Shown: piece after piece, positions 1 to 8,071 of the stretch
How the letters are laid out: each line of letters opens with the position of its first letter
Position numbering within the stretch: position 1 is the first letter of the stretch
Origin: Paraburkholderia tropica
GTDB taxonomy: Bacteria; Pseudomonadota; Gammaproteobacteria; Burkholderiales; Burkholderiaceae
NCBI RefSeq assembly: GCF_900109265.1
Contig: NZ_FNZM01000015.1
Location: forward strand, 124,001-188,000
Length of the DNA: 64,000 nt
Reading direction: 5' to 3'
Program-made: the position numbers and the translations under genes
The notes under the pieces: model-generated
What the model was told of the DNA's origin: nothing
Databases searched by the model: none
Seen by the model: only the letters and a program-made list of their open reading frames with translations

Positions 1-941
1 AGATCATGGACGACACGCTACACGCGTTCGGCGATGCACCGGAAGGCCTCGTCTCGCTGGTCATCGGCGGACGCGAGGTGGGCGAGAAACTCGTCGCCGA
101 TCCGCGCGCGGCCATCGTCAGCGCGACCGGCAGCACGGAAATGGGCCGCGCGGTGGGCGTGGCCGTGGCGCAGCGTTTCGGGCGCTCGATCCTCGAACTG
201 GGCGGCAATAACGCGGGCATCGTCACGCCGAGCGCCGACCGCGAACTCGTGTTGCGCGGCATCCTGTTTTCCGCGGTCGGCACGGCGGGTCAGCGCTGCA
301 CGACGCTGCGCCGGCTGTTCGTGCACGAGAGCGTCTACGAGGCCACTGTCGAACGTTTGAAGCAGTTGTATGCGAAGGTGCCGATCGGCAATCCGCTTAC
401 GGCGGGCACCTTGATGGGACCGCTGATCGACGCGCGTGCGTTCGAGCAGATGCAGGCGGCGCTGCAGCAAGCGCGTGCGGAAGGCGGCAAGGTGACGGGC
501 GGCGAGCGGGTCGATGTCGAAGGCTTGCCGAACGGTTACTACGTGCGGCCCGCGCTGGTGGAAATGCCGATGCAAAGCGCGATCGTGCTGAAAGAAACCT
601 TCGCGCCGATTCTCTACGTCGTGAAGTATCGCGAGTTCGACGAGGCCGTTGCGGCGAACAATGCGGCGGCGCATGGGTTGTCGTCGTGCGTGTTCACGAC
701 CGATCTGCGCGAGGCGGAGCGATTCCTGTCGGCGTCGGGCAGCGATTGCGGCATTGCGAACGTGAACATCGGACCGAGCGGCGCGGAGATTGGCGGCGCA
801 TTCGGCGGCGAAAAGGAAACCGGCGGCGGCCGCGAATCGGGCTCGGATGCCTGGAAGGGCTACATGCGGCGCGCGACGAACACGGTGAATTATTCGTCGG
901 CGCTGCCGCTGGCGCAGGGCATCGACTTCAAGCTGGATTGA
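1..941 (+). CDS. amaB: ALDH7-family aldehyde dehydrogenase (L-piperidine-6-carboxylate / aminoadipate-semialdehyde dehydrogenase), C-terminal part
   Basis: This is the C-terminal 312 or so residues of an NAD-dependent aldehyde dehydrogenase. The frame is already open at position 3, so the gene begins before the window. The general motif LELGGNN and the catalytic cysteine in GQRCTT are present. The C-terminus (GGAFGGEKETGGGRESGSD, then AWKGYMRR and a PLAQGI tail) is the hallmark of the ALDH7/antiquitin group. That group oxidises alpha-aminoadipate semialdehyde/piperideine-6-carboxylate in lysine breakdown. Family placement is from recognition of these motifs; the substrate is inferred. Roughly the N-terminal 190 residues are missing. 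A hairpin terminator follows at once. Confidence 0.85.
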   Translation, partial: IMDDTLHAFGDAPEGLVSLVIGGREVGEKLVADPRAAIVSATGSTEMGRAVGVAVAQRFGRSILELGGNNAGIVTPSADRELVLRGILFSAVGTAGQRCTTLRRLFVHESVYEATVERLKQLYAKVPIGNPLTAGTLMGPLIDARAFEQMQAALQQARAEGGKVTGGERVDVEGLPNGYYVRPALVEMPMQSAIVLKETFAPILYVVKYREFDEAVAANNAAAHGLSSCVFTTDLREAERFLSASGSDCGIANVNIGPSGAEIGGAFGGEKETGGGRESGSDAWKGYMRRATNTVNYSSALPLAQGIDFKLD

Positions 942-950
942 AGCACGGAG

Positions 951-975
951 ACGGGCGACCACGGTCGCCCGTTTT
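951..975 (+). terminator. Intrinsic terminator after the aldehyde dehydrogenase
   Basis: The arms ACGGGCGAC (951-959) and GTCGCCCGT (964-972) pair perfectly around a four-base loop, and a short T run follows. It lies 10 bases after the stop codon. Confidence 0.65.
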
Positions 976-1031
976 ATGCGCGCATCGCATCACTGATTTA
1001 TTTCGGAATCCAGATGAATAAAGCGAATTAA

Positions 1032-1538
1032 TCAGACGAGTCGGCGCAGCGGTTCCAGCGACCAGCCGTGCGGCACGCCATGCACGGCGAAGAACCACGC
1101 GGCCACCCACGACGCCGCGACCACGATCAGATCGCAATGGCCGCTGCGCCACCAGTTCAGCGAATGCCGGCGCATGATCCAGGGCACGCCGAGCGGGTTC
1201 GGCCAGTCCGCGAGCAGATGAATCAGGCCGCCGCACGCGAAGCCGAAGGCCGGCGCGGCCCACAGCTGATGGCCCAGTTCGCGATACGAGCCCACCAGCA
1301 GCACGATCCAGCCAATGCCCCAATGCGTGATCGTACGATGCGTACACCACAGTCGGCGCTTTTGGCTCCACCACGCGACTTCGAGCCAGTCCGGCGCGGT
1401 GCCGCCCGCGACGCCCGCGACGAAGGCGAGCGCGGCGAAGAGATGCCAGGGACCGTCGGCGCCCATGCGCGTGACGAGGGCGGCGGCGATGACGCCGGCT
1501 GCCCATCCGGTAGCGTGATGTGCGGTCCCTGATGCCAT
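1032..1538 (-). CDS. YdjM-like (DUF457) metal-dependent hydrolase family membrane protein
   Basis: A 168-residue protein with about four hydrophobic segments. It has the spaced histidines typical of the YdjM/DUF457 inner-membrane family: AHHATGW near the N-terminus, CTHRTITHWG in the middle and GLIHLLADWPNPLG later. The TAPDWLE motif gives the usual acidic residue. Members are annotated as membrane-bound metal-dependent hydrolases, but no reaction is established for most. I chose the ATG at 1538 (MASGTAHHATGW) because the family starts just before the first histidine pair; a GTG at 1571 would add 11 residues. It is convergent with the dehydrogenase and has no obvious operon partner. Confidence 0.7.
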   Translation of the reverse strand: MASGTAHHATGWAAGVIAAALVTRMGADGPWHLFAALAFVAGVAGGTAPDWLEVAWWSQKRRLWCTHRTITHWGIGWIVLLVGSYRELGHQLWAAPAFGFACGGLIHLLADWPNPLGVPWIMRRHSLNWWRSGHCDLIVVAASWVAAWFFAVHGVPHGWSLEPLRRLV

Positions 1539-1650
1539 GAAGCGGTGTCGTGCAAAGTCGAAAGGGCGCACATCATCGCAGATGTGACCGCTTCGTGACA
1601 GGGGGTTGGCGCAGTAAATAATTCATGCGCCGACCGTGACGTTCAACGCA

Positions 1651-2004
1651 TCAGGTCGTGCAGCGCGCGACGTCGAAACGCAGCTTTTCTTCAGGCGGAT
1701 TGTCGGAGGTCGAGGCGCCGTGCGTGACGCGAATCACCGAGCCATAGTTGTTCGGCGTAAGCGTGACGAAATACGAAGCGTTCGAACGCGAGCCCACCGC
1801 GAGTTCGGTGATGTTGCCCGAGCGCGATTCGTGCACGTCCGAGAGACGGTCTTCGAGACAGTTGGCGATCGATGACGGCGAGCGCGCCGACGAAGCGTAG
1901 ATCATCGTTTCGCCGTTGGAGGCGGTGCTCGAAGGCGACGAGCCGCAGGCTGCGAGCAGGGCGAAAGGCAGGACGGCGGCGAGGCGTTGCGTGAGCGTAT
2001 TCAT
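1651..2004 (-). CDS. Small lipoprotein of unknown function
   Basis: A 117-residue protein starting MNTLTQRLAAVLP, with a lipobox LLAAC giving a lipidated Cys20. It is therefore expected to be anchored in the inner or outer membrane. The mature part contains two further cysteines (NCLEDRL and the near-terminal ARCTT), which could form a disulfide. The middle holds alternating polar/hydrophobic stretches ending YFVTLTPNNYGSVIRV, suggesting a small beta-rich fold. I do not recognise the family. The upstream extension to 2196 is rejected because the signal peptide starts at 2004. It is transcribed in the same direction as the porin, but the porin stop at 2291 leaves about 290 bases between them, so it probably has its own promoter. 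Confidence 0.65.
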   Translation of the reverse strand: MNTLTQRLAAVLPFALLAACGSSPSSTASNGETMIYASSARSPSSIANCLEDRLSDVHESRSGNITELAVGSRSNASYFVTLTPNNYGSVIRVTHGASTSDNPPEEKLRFDVARCTT

Positions 2005-2290
2005 GGCGGCGGTACGAATGCAGGTCGGGGTGCAGATCGGAGCGGAGTACAGAGAAGCGCAGTGCGAGACTGCGGAAGCTGCACAAGAGTATACGCACGC
2101 GGGATGCGGCGCAGGTCCGCATATCGTAAAAAGATGCAACAGCGAGATGTCACAGCGCCGCGCTCGCGAATCCGTCGCCGAATAAAAAACGCACAAGCGG
2201 TTGTGCCGTTTGTGCGTTGGGAGAGAGGCGGGCGACGGGCGGATTGCGCCGGTCGTCCGCGGGTTCGCGCAGGCGCGCGAGCCGACGTGC

Positions 2291-3457
2291 CTAGAAGCGG
2301 TGACGCAGGCCGATCGTCGCGGCGATCTGGTTGTTCGTCGACGACGGCGACAGCGTATTGATCGCCGCCACGTTCTGCAGAGCCTGGCCCGAACCGTTCA
2401 CGCCGAGCGAACCCGAAGCGTGCTGGTACACGCCCGCGAGGTAGACGTCGGTGCGCTTGCTGAGCGAGTAGTCGGTGCCGACCATGACGGTGTGCCACTT
2501 CGGACTCTGGTCGCCGCCGCCGGTGCCCGTGACGGTGCCGTCGGTGAACGTGTACGAACCGACGAGCGCGAGCGCCGGCGTGAGGTGATACGCGCCGTTG
2601 AGTTCGTAGTTGTCCATGTGCAGGTTCAGGCCGCTCAGGCCGGCGAGCGTCGTGCCGCCGCTGCCGAGGCTTTGCAGACCGTCGATCTGCGAGTGCGACC
2701 ACACGAAGCCGACTTGCGCCGGACCGTAGGTATAGTTCGCGCCGACGCCAAAGCTGCGTTGCTGGCGGGCCGAGATGTTCGTGTCGGCCGAGGCGGCGCC
2801 GCTCGTGTTGCCGCCCACCGTTCCGGAGTTGTTCAGTTGCAGATAACCGGCCGCGACGTTCAGCGGACCGTTGCTGTACGACGCGCCCGCGCTCCATGCG
2901 CGGCTGTTCGCGAAGCCGTCGGCTTCATTCGAGAAGCCGTACATGCCGCCGAACTGGAAGCCCGCGTAGTTCGCGCTCGAGTACTTGACCGCGTTCTTGA
3001 TCGAGAACGTCTGGGCGAAGTTGTCGTTGTCGAACGGGTGGCCCGCGAGGTTGTTGCCGAAGCCCGCGCCCGCTTCGGAGAGCGGTGCGAGGTACTGGTT
3101 CATCGAGTCGTACTGGCGGCCGAGTGTCAGGGCGCCGTACTGGTCGCTCTGCAGACCGACATAGGCCTGACGGTTGAAGATCGTATTCGATTCGCTGAAC
3201 GAGCCGTTACCGATGTTGAAGCCGCTCTCCAACGTGAAGATGGCCTTCAGACCGCCGCCGAGGTCTTCAGAGCCCTTCAGGCCGAAGTAGTTGTGGGACA
3301 GCGCGCCGCTGCCCTGGGCCCACAGGCTGTGGCCGCCGGCGTTGTTCGCGTAGACGATGCCGGCATCGAGAGAACCGTAAAGCGTGACGCTGCTTTGCGC
3401 ATGCGCGCTCATGGCAAAGGCACCGAGAACGCCAGCGAGGATGAGGGTTTTTTTCAT
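2291..3457 (-). CDS. General outer-membrane porin (Gram-negative porin family)
   Basis: A 388-residue trimeric-porin-type protein. It has a cleavable signal (MKKTLILAGVLGAFAMSAHA, cut before QSSVTLYG) followed by the SVTLYGSLDAG first strand that opens nearly all Burkholderiales porins. It ends ATIGLRHRF, with the terminal phenylalanine needed for recognition by the Bam machinery. Internal signatures include NIFNRQAYVGL and LTLGRQYD, matching a 16-strand barrel of usual length (about 350-400 residues). It would form a diffusion channel for small hydrophilic solutes; selectivity cannot be read from the sequence. The start is supported by the signal peptide. An AT-rich region of about 700 bases lies upstream. 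Confidence 0.93.
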   Translation of the reverse strand: MKKTLILAGVLGAFAMSAHAQSSVTLYGSLDAGIVYANNAGGHSLWAQGSGALSHNYFGLKGSEDLGGGLKAIFTLESGFNIGNGSFSESNTIFNRQAYVGLQSDQYGALTLGRQYDSMNQYLAPLSEAGAGFGNNLAGHPFDNDNFAQTFSIKNAVKYSSANYAGFQFGGMYGFSNEADGFANSRAWSAGASYSNGPLNVAAGYLQLNNSGTVGGNTSGAASADTNISARQQRSFGVGANYTYGPAQVGFVWSHSQIDGLQSLGSGGTTLAGLSGLNLHMDNYELNGAYHLTPALALVGSYTFTDGTVTGTGGGDQSPKWHTVMVGTDYSLSKRTDVYLAGVYQHASGSLGVNGSGQALQNVAAINTLSPSSTNNQIAATIGLRHRF

Positions 3458-4173
3458 GCTTTTTAACTCCGGACAGTACTTGGGAATCTCACGAATACCG
3501 CGTTGCTGCGCTGGCCTTCGTGGTCTGACGATTCGAGGCCCAGTGTATTCTCGTAAATCAGAACATTCTTATCGTTCGAGGCAATAATACATTCTGAAAA
3601 TTGTAGAATTCGCACTAATTCACGTAAGTCACTGGGTTATAAGCATTTTTTCAATCCGGAAATAGATGCGACAAAATGTGACGACATTAAAATCTGTTGC
3701 ATTATGGCGACGGGTCGGCAATGTCCGTCCGGCGGGCGTTACAGAAGATGACGAAATATTTGCTGTCGTATTCTGCCGCTTTGTGGAAGGTATTGTTCCA
3801 GATTATGTGATCCACGGAGCCACTGTGCGGCGGTACAATTCATTTGCCCCTTGACCAAGGGTGGTCTTTTTTCATCTGTTTTACGCGGCCCTCGGGCCGC
3901 GTTTTTTTTGCCCGCTTTCGGGGCATTTTACTTTCTTCTAAATTCTGGAAGAGTCTGTTGCAGAAATAGAAAACGGGAACTTTCCCGGTTATTAATGATT
4001 TGATTTTGTCGCGAGTCATTAATCGAGTCTGTTTCGCGCGTCGATTTTATTGTGTCCCCTTCACGAAATGCGTCGGCTGGATTCGGCGCTTCGCGGCCGC
4101 ATTGGCACTTGCGGGTAAAATCCTGCCCCCAGCCCGATAAAACGGGCCGCCCGCAGAACCGATGGAACCCGCC
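3458..4173. other. AT-rich intergenic region upstream of the porin, with dyads and an orphan terminator
   Basis: About 700 bases without a convincing gene, visibly richer in A and T than the flanks. It must hold the porin promoter on the minus strand, but I cannot place it firmly. On the plus strand it contains the terminator at 3885-3909, a short CCCTTGACCAAGGG hairpin followed by a T run near 3848-3870, a CGGGAA-CT-TTCCCG dyad at 3974-3987 and an ATTAATGA/TCATTAAT inverted repeat at 3991-4023. A 62-codon frame at 3666-3854 has no ribosome-binding site or recognisable composition. Confidence 0.6.
3885..3909 (+). terminator. Strong orphan intrinsic terminator
   Basis: GCGGCCC (3885-3891) and GGGCCGC (3894-3900) form a perfect 7-bp stem, followed by G and eight T residues. 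It works only for plus-strand transcripts, yet no plus-strand gene precedes it between the divergent porin and this point. That implies an unrecognised short transcript. Confidence 0.75.
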
Positions 4174-4695
4174 ATGACCGACGCATCAACCGAACTCCCC
4201 GACGACGCCTTTGACGACACGACCGCCGACGCGGTTGACGAGATCAAGGAAGCGCGCCTGTGGCACAAGGACGGCTGGATGGCGCGCGTCATCAAGAACG
4301 AGGACGACGACGGCTGGGCCGTCGAGATGATCAAGGACGGCGAGCCGGAGCCCGCGCTGGTCGGCCCGTGGACGATGGGGCGCGACAAGAAGAATCCGAA
4401 GCCGCTCGACACCTCGGCATTCAATACGCTCGTAAAGACGGCCTCGGAGGTGCTCCGGCGCCACGAGCAGCAGCTGCGCGCGCAGATGCACAAGCGCATC
4501 GGCATACGCACCGACGATGGCGATGTCGACGTCACGCTCGACATCGTGCCGGACGAGTACGAGCCCTATGCGACGCTCACGGCCTTCGATGCGTTCGGCG
4601 AGCAGATCGCGCAGCTGCGCGTCGCGCCGAACTTCAAGCTCACCAAGGCGCGCGCCGAGTCGTGGGCCGAGGGCGGATTCGGCCGTATCGAGTAA
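4174..4695 (+). CDS. Conserved acidic cytoplasmic protein of unknown function
   Basis: A 173-residue protein without signal peptide or membrane segment. The N-terminus is very acidic (PDDAFDDTTADAVDE), followed by a compact region with the sequence KDGWMARVIKNEDDDGWAVEM and GPWTMGRDKKNPKPLD. A helical part around LVKTASEVLRRHEQQLRAQMHKR follows, then a final beta-rich part. I recall similar proteins across Burkholderia-type genomes but know no function. I took the second ATG (MTDASTE) at 4174; the ATG at 4162 adds four residues and neither has a strong ribosome-binding site. It stands alone between the porin region and a convergent secreted protein. Confidence 0.65.
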   Translation: MTDASTELPDDAFDDTTADAVDEIKEARLWHKDGWMARVIKNEDDDGWAVEMIKDGEPEPALVGPWTMGRDKKNPKPLDTSAFNTLVKTASEVLRRHEQQLRAQMHKRIGIRTDDGDVDVTLDIVPDEYEPYATLTAFDAFGEQIAQLRVAPNFKLTKARAESWAEGGFGRIE

Positions 4696-4808
4696 GGCGC
4701 GGCGTGTCAGAGGCGGGGGCGGTCATTTGCCGCCGCTTTCCCCCTCGTTCGCAACTAACAGCCAAAACCCCGAGCCTGCCGCATTCAAGCGTCGGGAGGG
4801 GCGGCCGC

Positions 4809-5255
4809 TTAATCCTGCTGGCAGAAAATCGCCGTCAGGAGCGGGCCGGCATGATGGACGATCGCGTGATTGCCGGCCGCGTCGAGCGCTGCCTGCACCT
4901 TGGCCTGCGTGGCGACCACGACCGCGCCATAGGCCGAACGGCCGATGGGCTTGCCGTCGCCGGTCTTGAACAGCGGGTCGTCCTGCTGGAAGCCCACGAT
5001 TGCGAACACGCTGAAGCCATAGGCGGTCAGGTGCTGGCCGTGAGCGGGCCAGAACGCGTTGATCGAGTTGCTTTCCACGCGCATCGGCTTTGCATCGATC
5101 AGTTTCTGGTCGATCAGGCCCGAGACGAAATCGTGCGCGGATTCCTGGCATGTGAGCGCGTCGTCGAGGGCCGCGGCGCGGGCCGCCATGGGTGCGAAAG
5201 CAAGCGCACTAACGAGAAAGGCGGCAGCGGAGGCCGCAAAAGTCAGACGTTTCAT
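4809..5255 (-). CDS. Secreted/periplasmic protein of unknown function
   Basis: A 148-residue protein with a clear Sec signal (MKRLTFAASAAAFLVSALA, then FAPMAARAA), probably cleaved near residue 28. The mature part has two cysteines, one in LTCQESAHDFV and one four residues from the end in AIFCQQD, well placed for a disulfide. Between them lies a hydrophobic beta-like stretch (TAYGFSVFAIVGFQQDDPLF, then GRSAYGAVVVATQAKVQAAL). The fold is not recognised. The gene is divergent from the lipid operon at 5506, with 250 bases between the starts. Confidence 0.65.
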   Translation of the reverse strand: MKRLTFAASAAAFLVSALAFAPMAARAAALDDALTCQESAHDFVSGLIDQKLIDAKPMRVESNSINAFWPAHGQHLTAYGFSVFAIVGFQQDDPLFKTGDGKPIGRSAYGAVVVATQAKVQAALDAAGNHAIVHHAGPLLTAIFCQQD

Positions 5256-5505
5256 TGGAATTCTGGCAATTAAGCTGCGCCTGCGCGGGCAGGCGCCACC
5301 CGATATCCGGTACCGGGCCGGTGCGAGGTCTGAACTCTACGCGGGATCGTTTAATTTTGCTCGCGAGGTCGCCCGGGCTGTGTGCGATGTGCCGCTAAAG
5401 GCGCCTCAAGCGGGCGCATTCAGCCAGCTGGCGGGCGCGCTTCCCGCGCCCTTCGACTGTCGGAAAACCTGCAAGTTTTCTGGAAGCCGTATATATTTCC
5501 CGGTT

Positions 5506-6204
5506 ATGACTGGAAAAGACCAACCTGCAAAAACGGCACCCCGCGCGGTGCCGTTGCCGCGTACCTGGGACGCGCGCGTCGCGCGCTGGCTCGTCACGCC
5601 GCTCGTCCCCACCCGCGTTACCCCGAATCACCTGACCACGCTGCGCCTGCTGATCGGCGTCGCCGGCGCCTTTTATCTGGCGCGCGGTGACTTCCTGCAC
5701 GTCAATATTGGCGCATTTCTGATCGTTTTGTCGAATTTTGTTGATCACACTGACGGTGAACTCGCGCGCATCAGTGGTAAAACCAGCCGGATCGGCCATT
5801 TCTACGATCTCGCTGCCGACGCGCTCACGACCATTCTGCTGTTCTTCGGCATGGGTTACGGCCTCGGCGTGCAGGCGGCAACCGGTGCGAACTGGCATGT
5901 GCCGCCGGCCATCCTTGGCGGCGTCGCCGGTATCGCGGTCGCAGTGATCTTTTTCCTGCGCATGCGTATCGAGGAAATGGCCGGCAAGGCCGGCACCCAA
6001 CAGGCGTTCGTCGGCGGGTTCGAAACGGAAGACGTACTCTATCTGTTGCCGCTCGTCACGCTCACCGGTATCGTGGCGCCGTTCGTCGTGGCCGCGTCCA
6101 TCGGGGCGCCGTTGTTCGCCATTTACGTGGTGCTCGACTATGTGCGCGTAACGCGTCGCACGCGGCCAGGCAAGGAAACCCGTCAGGTTTGGATCAGCAG
6201 ATGA
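5506..6204 (+). CDS. CDP-alcohol phosphatidyltransferase family enzyme
   Basis: A 232-residue membrane enzyme with about six hydrophobic segments. It carries the complete CDP-alcohol phosphotransferase signature: Asp80, Asp83-Gly84, Ala87-Arg88, Gly97, Asp101 and Asp105, in exact D-x2-D-G-x2-A-R-x8-G-x3-D-x3-D spacing. Such enzymes move a phospho-alcohol from CDP onto a second alcohol at the cytoplasmic face, making phospholipids or phosphodiester headgroups. The segment VPTRVTPNHLTTLRL just before helix 1 is the usual amphipathic entry of the family. The ATG at 5506 is chosen because homology begins there; the frame is open further upstream but looks non-coding. The stop overlaps the next start as ATGA (6201-6204), so the genes are translationally coupled. 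Substrates are unknown. Confidence 0.88.
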   Translation: MTGKDQPAKTAPRAVPLPRTWDARVARWLVTPLVPTRVTPNHLTTLRLLIGVAGAFYLARGDFLHVNIGAFLIVLSNFVDHTDGELARISGKTSRIGHFYDLAADALTTILLFFGMGYGLGVQAATGANWHVPPAILGGVAGIAVAVIFFLRMRIEEMAGKAGTQQAFVGGFETEDVLYLLPLVTLTGIVAPFVVAASIGAPLFAIYVVLDYVRVTRRTRPGKETRQVWISR

Positions 6205-7043
6205 GTGTGCAAGCAGAAGAGCAGGTGGTCGCGCCGGGTGTGCGCGACAGTAGCGTGGCGTCGGGCGCGCCGGTGCAGGCAGGCGACGCGGACGCCGCGG
6301 TCGGCCGCGCATTGGGCGATCTGAATACGAATCAGTTGCGTAACGAGTACGTCGATCAAGGCTCGTTCCTTTATCTCTCCGACTTCCTGCCCGCGGACGC
6401 CACGCAGCGGCTCATCGACGCCGCCAATGCGCTGATGCCCGAGGTCAACCGCAATTTCATCCCCGGCCACAAGGCGGGTGGCAGCGTGAGCCGCCACACC
6501 ATCGACCGCCTGCAGCCGTGGATCGCCGAGCTGTATCGCTCGCCCAAGCTCATCGCGTGGCTCGAGAAGATCACGGGCGACAAGCTCCAGCTGTCGCCGC
6601 AGGACGATCCGCACGCGTACGCGCTGTATTACTACACGCGCGCGGGCGATCACATCGGCTGGCATTACGACACGTCTTATTACGACGGCCGCCGCTATAC
6701 GGTGCTGCTGGGCGTGATCGACGACTCGTCGTGCATTCTCGACTACGAGCTGCACACGCGCGACGAAAACAAGCCCGACGAGCCCGGCGCGGTGCAGTAT
6801 CCGCCGGGTGCGCTCATTCTGTTCGACGGCGACAAGCTGCGGCATCGCGTCACGCCCAGCCGCGAAGGCGAGGTGCGTGTTTCGCTCACGCTCGAATACG
6901 TGACGAACCCGAACATGCGCCCGTGGCGCCGTTTCATCTCGAACATGAAGGACGCGATCGCGTACTTCGGTTTCCGTCAGGTGTTCCGCAAGGCGCTGCA
7001 ATCGGCGACCGGCGGCGCGCGCAAGACCGGGGGATCGGTGTGA
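6201..7043 (+). CDS. 2-oxoglutarate/Fe(II)-dependent oxygenase (prolyl-4-hydroxylase-like)
   Basis: A 280-residue double-stranded beta-helix oxygenase. The iron triad is visible: His155-x-Asp157 in GWHYDTSYY and His215 in KLRHRVTP, with Arg226 in GEVRVSLT as the 2-oxoglutarate-binding residue. Such enzymes hydroxylate an unactivated carbon using oxygen and 2-oxoglutarate. No signal peptide is present, so it acts in the cytoplasm, plausibly at the membrane. A TTG at 6189 gives a slightly longer frame, but the ATG at 6201 overlaps the upstream stop (ATGA) and is preferred. The next gene starts inside its stop (GTGA). It sits between lipid-type enzymes, which suggests a lipid headgroup, lipid tail or precursor as substrate; that is inference. 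Confidence 0.87.
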   Translation: MSVQAEEQVVAPGVRDSSVASGAPVQAGDADAAVGRALGDLNTNQLRNEYVDQGSFLYLSDFLPADATQRLIDAANALMPEVNRNFIPGHKAGGSVSRHTIDRLQPWIAELYRSPKLIAWLEKITGDKLQLSPQDDPHAYALYYYTRAGDHIGWHYDTSYYDGRRYTVLLGVIDDSSCILDYELHTRDENKPDEPGAVQYPPGALILFDGDKLRHRVTPSREGEVRVSLTLEYVTNPNMRPWRRFISNMKDAIAYFGFRQVFRKALQSATGGARKTGGSV

Positions 7044-8050
7044 GCCGGGCTGCCATCCTGCTGCTGTCGATCGGCACGGCGCTCTTTATCGCGCTGCTCG
7101 CATGGCAGGGCCTTGGCTCGGTCACGGGCGCGCTCGCGGCTGCCGGCTGGGGCCTCGCACTCGTCGCAGCGTTTCACGTGGTGCCGCTCGCGCTCGACGC
7201 GGGCGCCATCGCCGTGCTGTTCAAGAAGGACGAGCGCGTCGACCAGCGTCACGCGCTGCTCGCACGCTGGAGCGGCGAGGCCGTGAACAGCCTGCTGCCG
7301 GCCGGCCAGATCGGCGGTCCGGTTGCGATGACGCGCCAGCTCGCGCAGCGCGGCATGCAGATGCGCGACGCGGCGGCGGCCATCACCGTCAGCACCACGC
7401 TGCAAGCGGTCGCGCAGATCGTCTTCGCGGTGTTCGGCATCGTGCTCTTTTCCGCTTACGCCACGAACGGCGCGCCGCGCGATCTCGGGATCGCCGCGCT
7501 GATCGCCACCTTCGTGCTCGGCGGTCTCATCGCCCTGTTTTATGTCGCGCAGCGGCGCGGTCTGTTCGGCCGTTTGCTGCGCATCGCCTCGAAGCTGTTT
7601 GGCAAGCGCGACTGGTCGTCGCTGGCCACGCGCGCCGACGCGATCGACGCCGCCGTGAAGGCGCTCTACGCCGAACGCGGCCGCGCCGCGGCCAGCTTCG
7701 CGCTGAGCCTCGCGGGCTGGCTCGTCGGCACCGCGGAAGTGTGGCTCGCGCTGCATTTCCTCGGCCATCCGGTGAGCTGGGTCGACGCGCTGCTGCTCGA
7801 AAGCATCGGCCAGGCCATTCGTGGCGCGGCCTTCGCCATCCCGGGCTCGCTCGGTGTGCAGGAGGGCGGCTATCTGCTGCTCGCGCCGCTCGTCGGCCTG
7901 CCGCCGGAAGCGGCTCTCGCGCTCTCGCTCGCCAAGCGCGCGCGCGAAATTCTGCTCGGTCTTCCGGGCCTGCTGTATCTGCATTTCAGCGAACGAAGCT
8001 GGCAACGCCGGCGCGCCCTGCGCGTGCCCGCTGTCGAAATCGCCGATTGA
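7040..8050 (+). CDS. Lysylphosphatidylglycerol synthase TM-region-like integral membrane protein (flippase-like domain)
   Basis: A 336-residue protein with about eight membrane segments. It resembles the membrane half of MprF and the HpnL/AglD group; key signatures are the ARWSGEAVNSLLPAGQIGG motif and the AIPGSLGVQEGGYLLL motif near residue 270. The catalytic aminoacyl-transfer domain of MprF is absent, so it is not a lysyl-PG synthase. Members are associated with moving or modifying membrane lipids. The GTG start at 7040 overlaps the upstream stop TGA (7041-7043) and gives VSRAAILLLSIG; the longer frame upstream is a shadow of the oxygenase gene. It lies 21 bases before the nucleotidyltransferase gene. 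Confidence 0.82.
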   Translation: MSRAAILLLSIGTALFIALLAWQGLGSVTGALAAAGWGLALVAAFHVVPLALDAGAIAVLFKKDERVDQRHALLARWSGEAVNSLLPAGQIGGPVAMTRQLAQRGMQMRDAAAAITVSTTLQAVAQIVFAVFGIVLFSAYATNGAPRDLGIAALIATFVLGGLIALFYVAQRRGLFGRLLRIASKLFGKRDWSSLATRADAIDAAVKALYAERGRAAASFALSLAGWLVGTAEVWLALHFLGHPVSWVDALLLESIGQAIRGAAFAIPGSLGVQEGGYLLLAPLVGLPPEAALALSLAKRAREILLGLPGLLYLHFSERSWQRRRALRVPAVEIAD

Positions 8051-8071
8051 TTTTTTTCTCCCAAGGAACGC

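Noticed and set aside
3666..3854. 62-codon ORF before the orphan terminator
   Set aside because: It has no ribosome-binding site and no similarity I recognise. A non-coding transcript is the simpler explanation of the terminator.
5059..5505. N-terminal extension of the CDP-alcohol phosphotransferase frame
   Set aside because: It overlaps the divergent secreted-protein gene, and its composition differs from the enzyme. The family begins near 5506.
7040..8050. MprF (lysyl-phosphatidylglycerol synthase)
   Set aside because: Only the membrane region is present. The soluble aminoacyl-transfer domain of MprF is absent.
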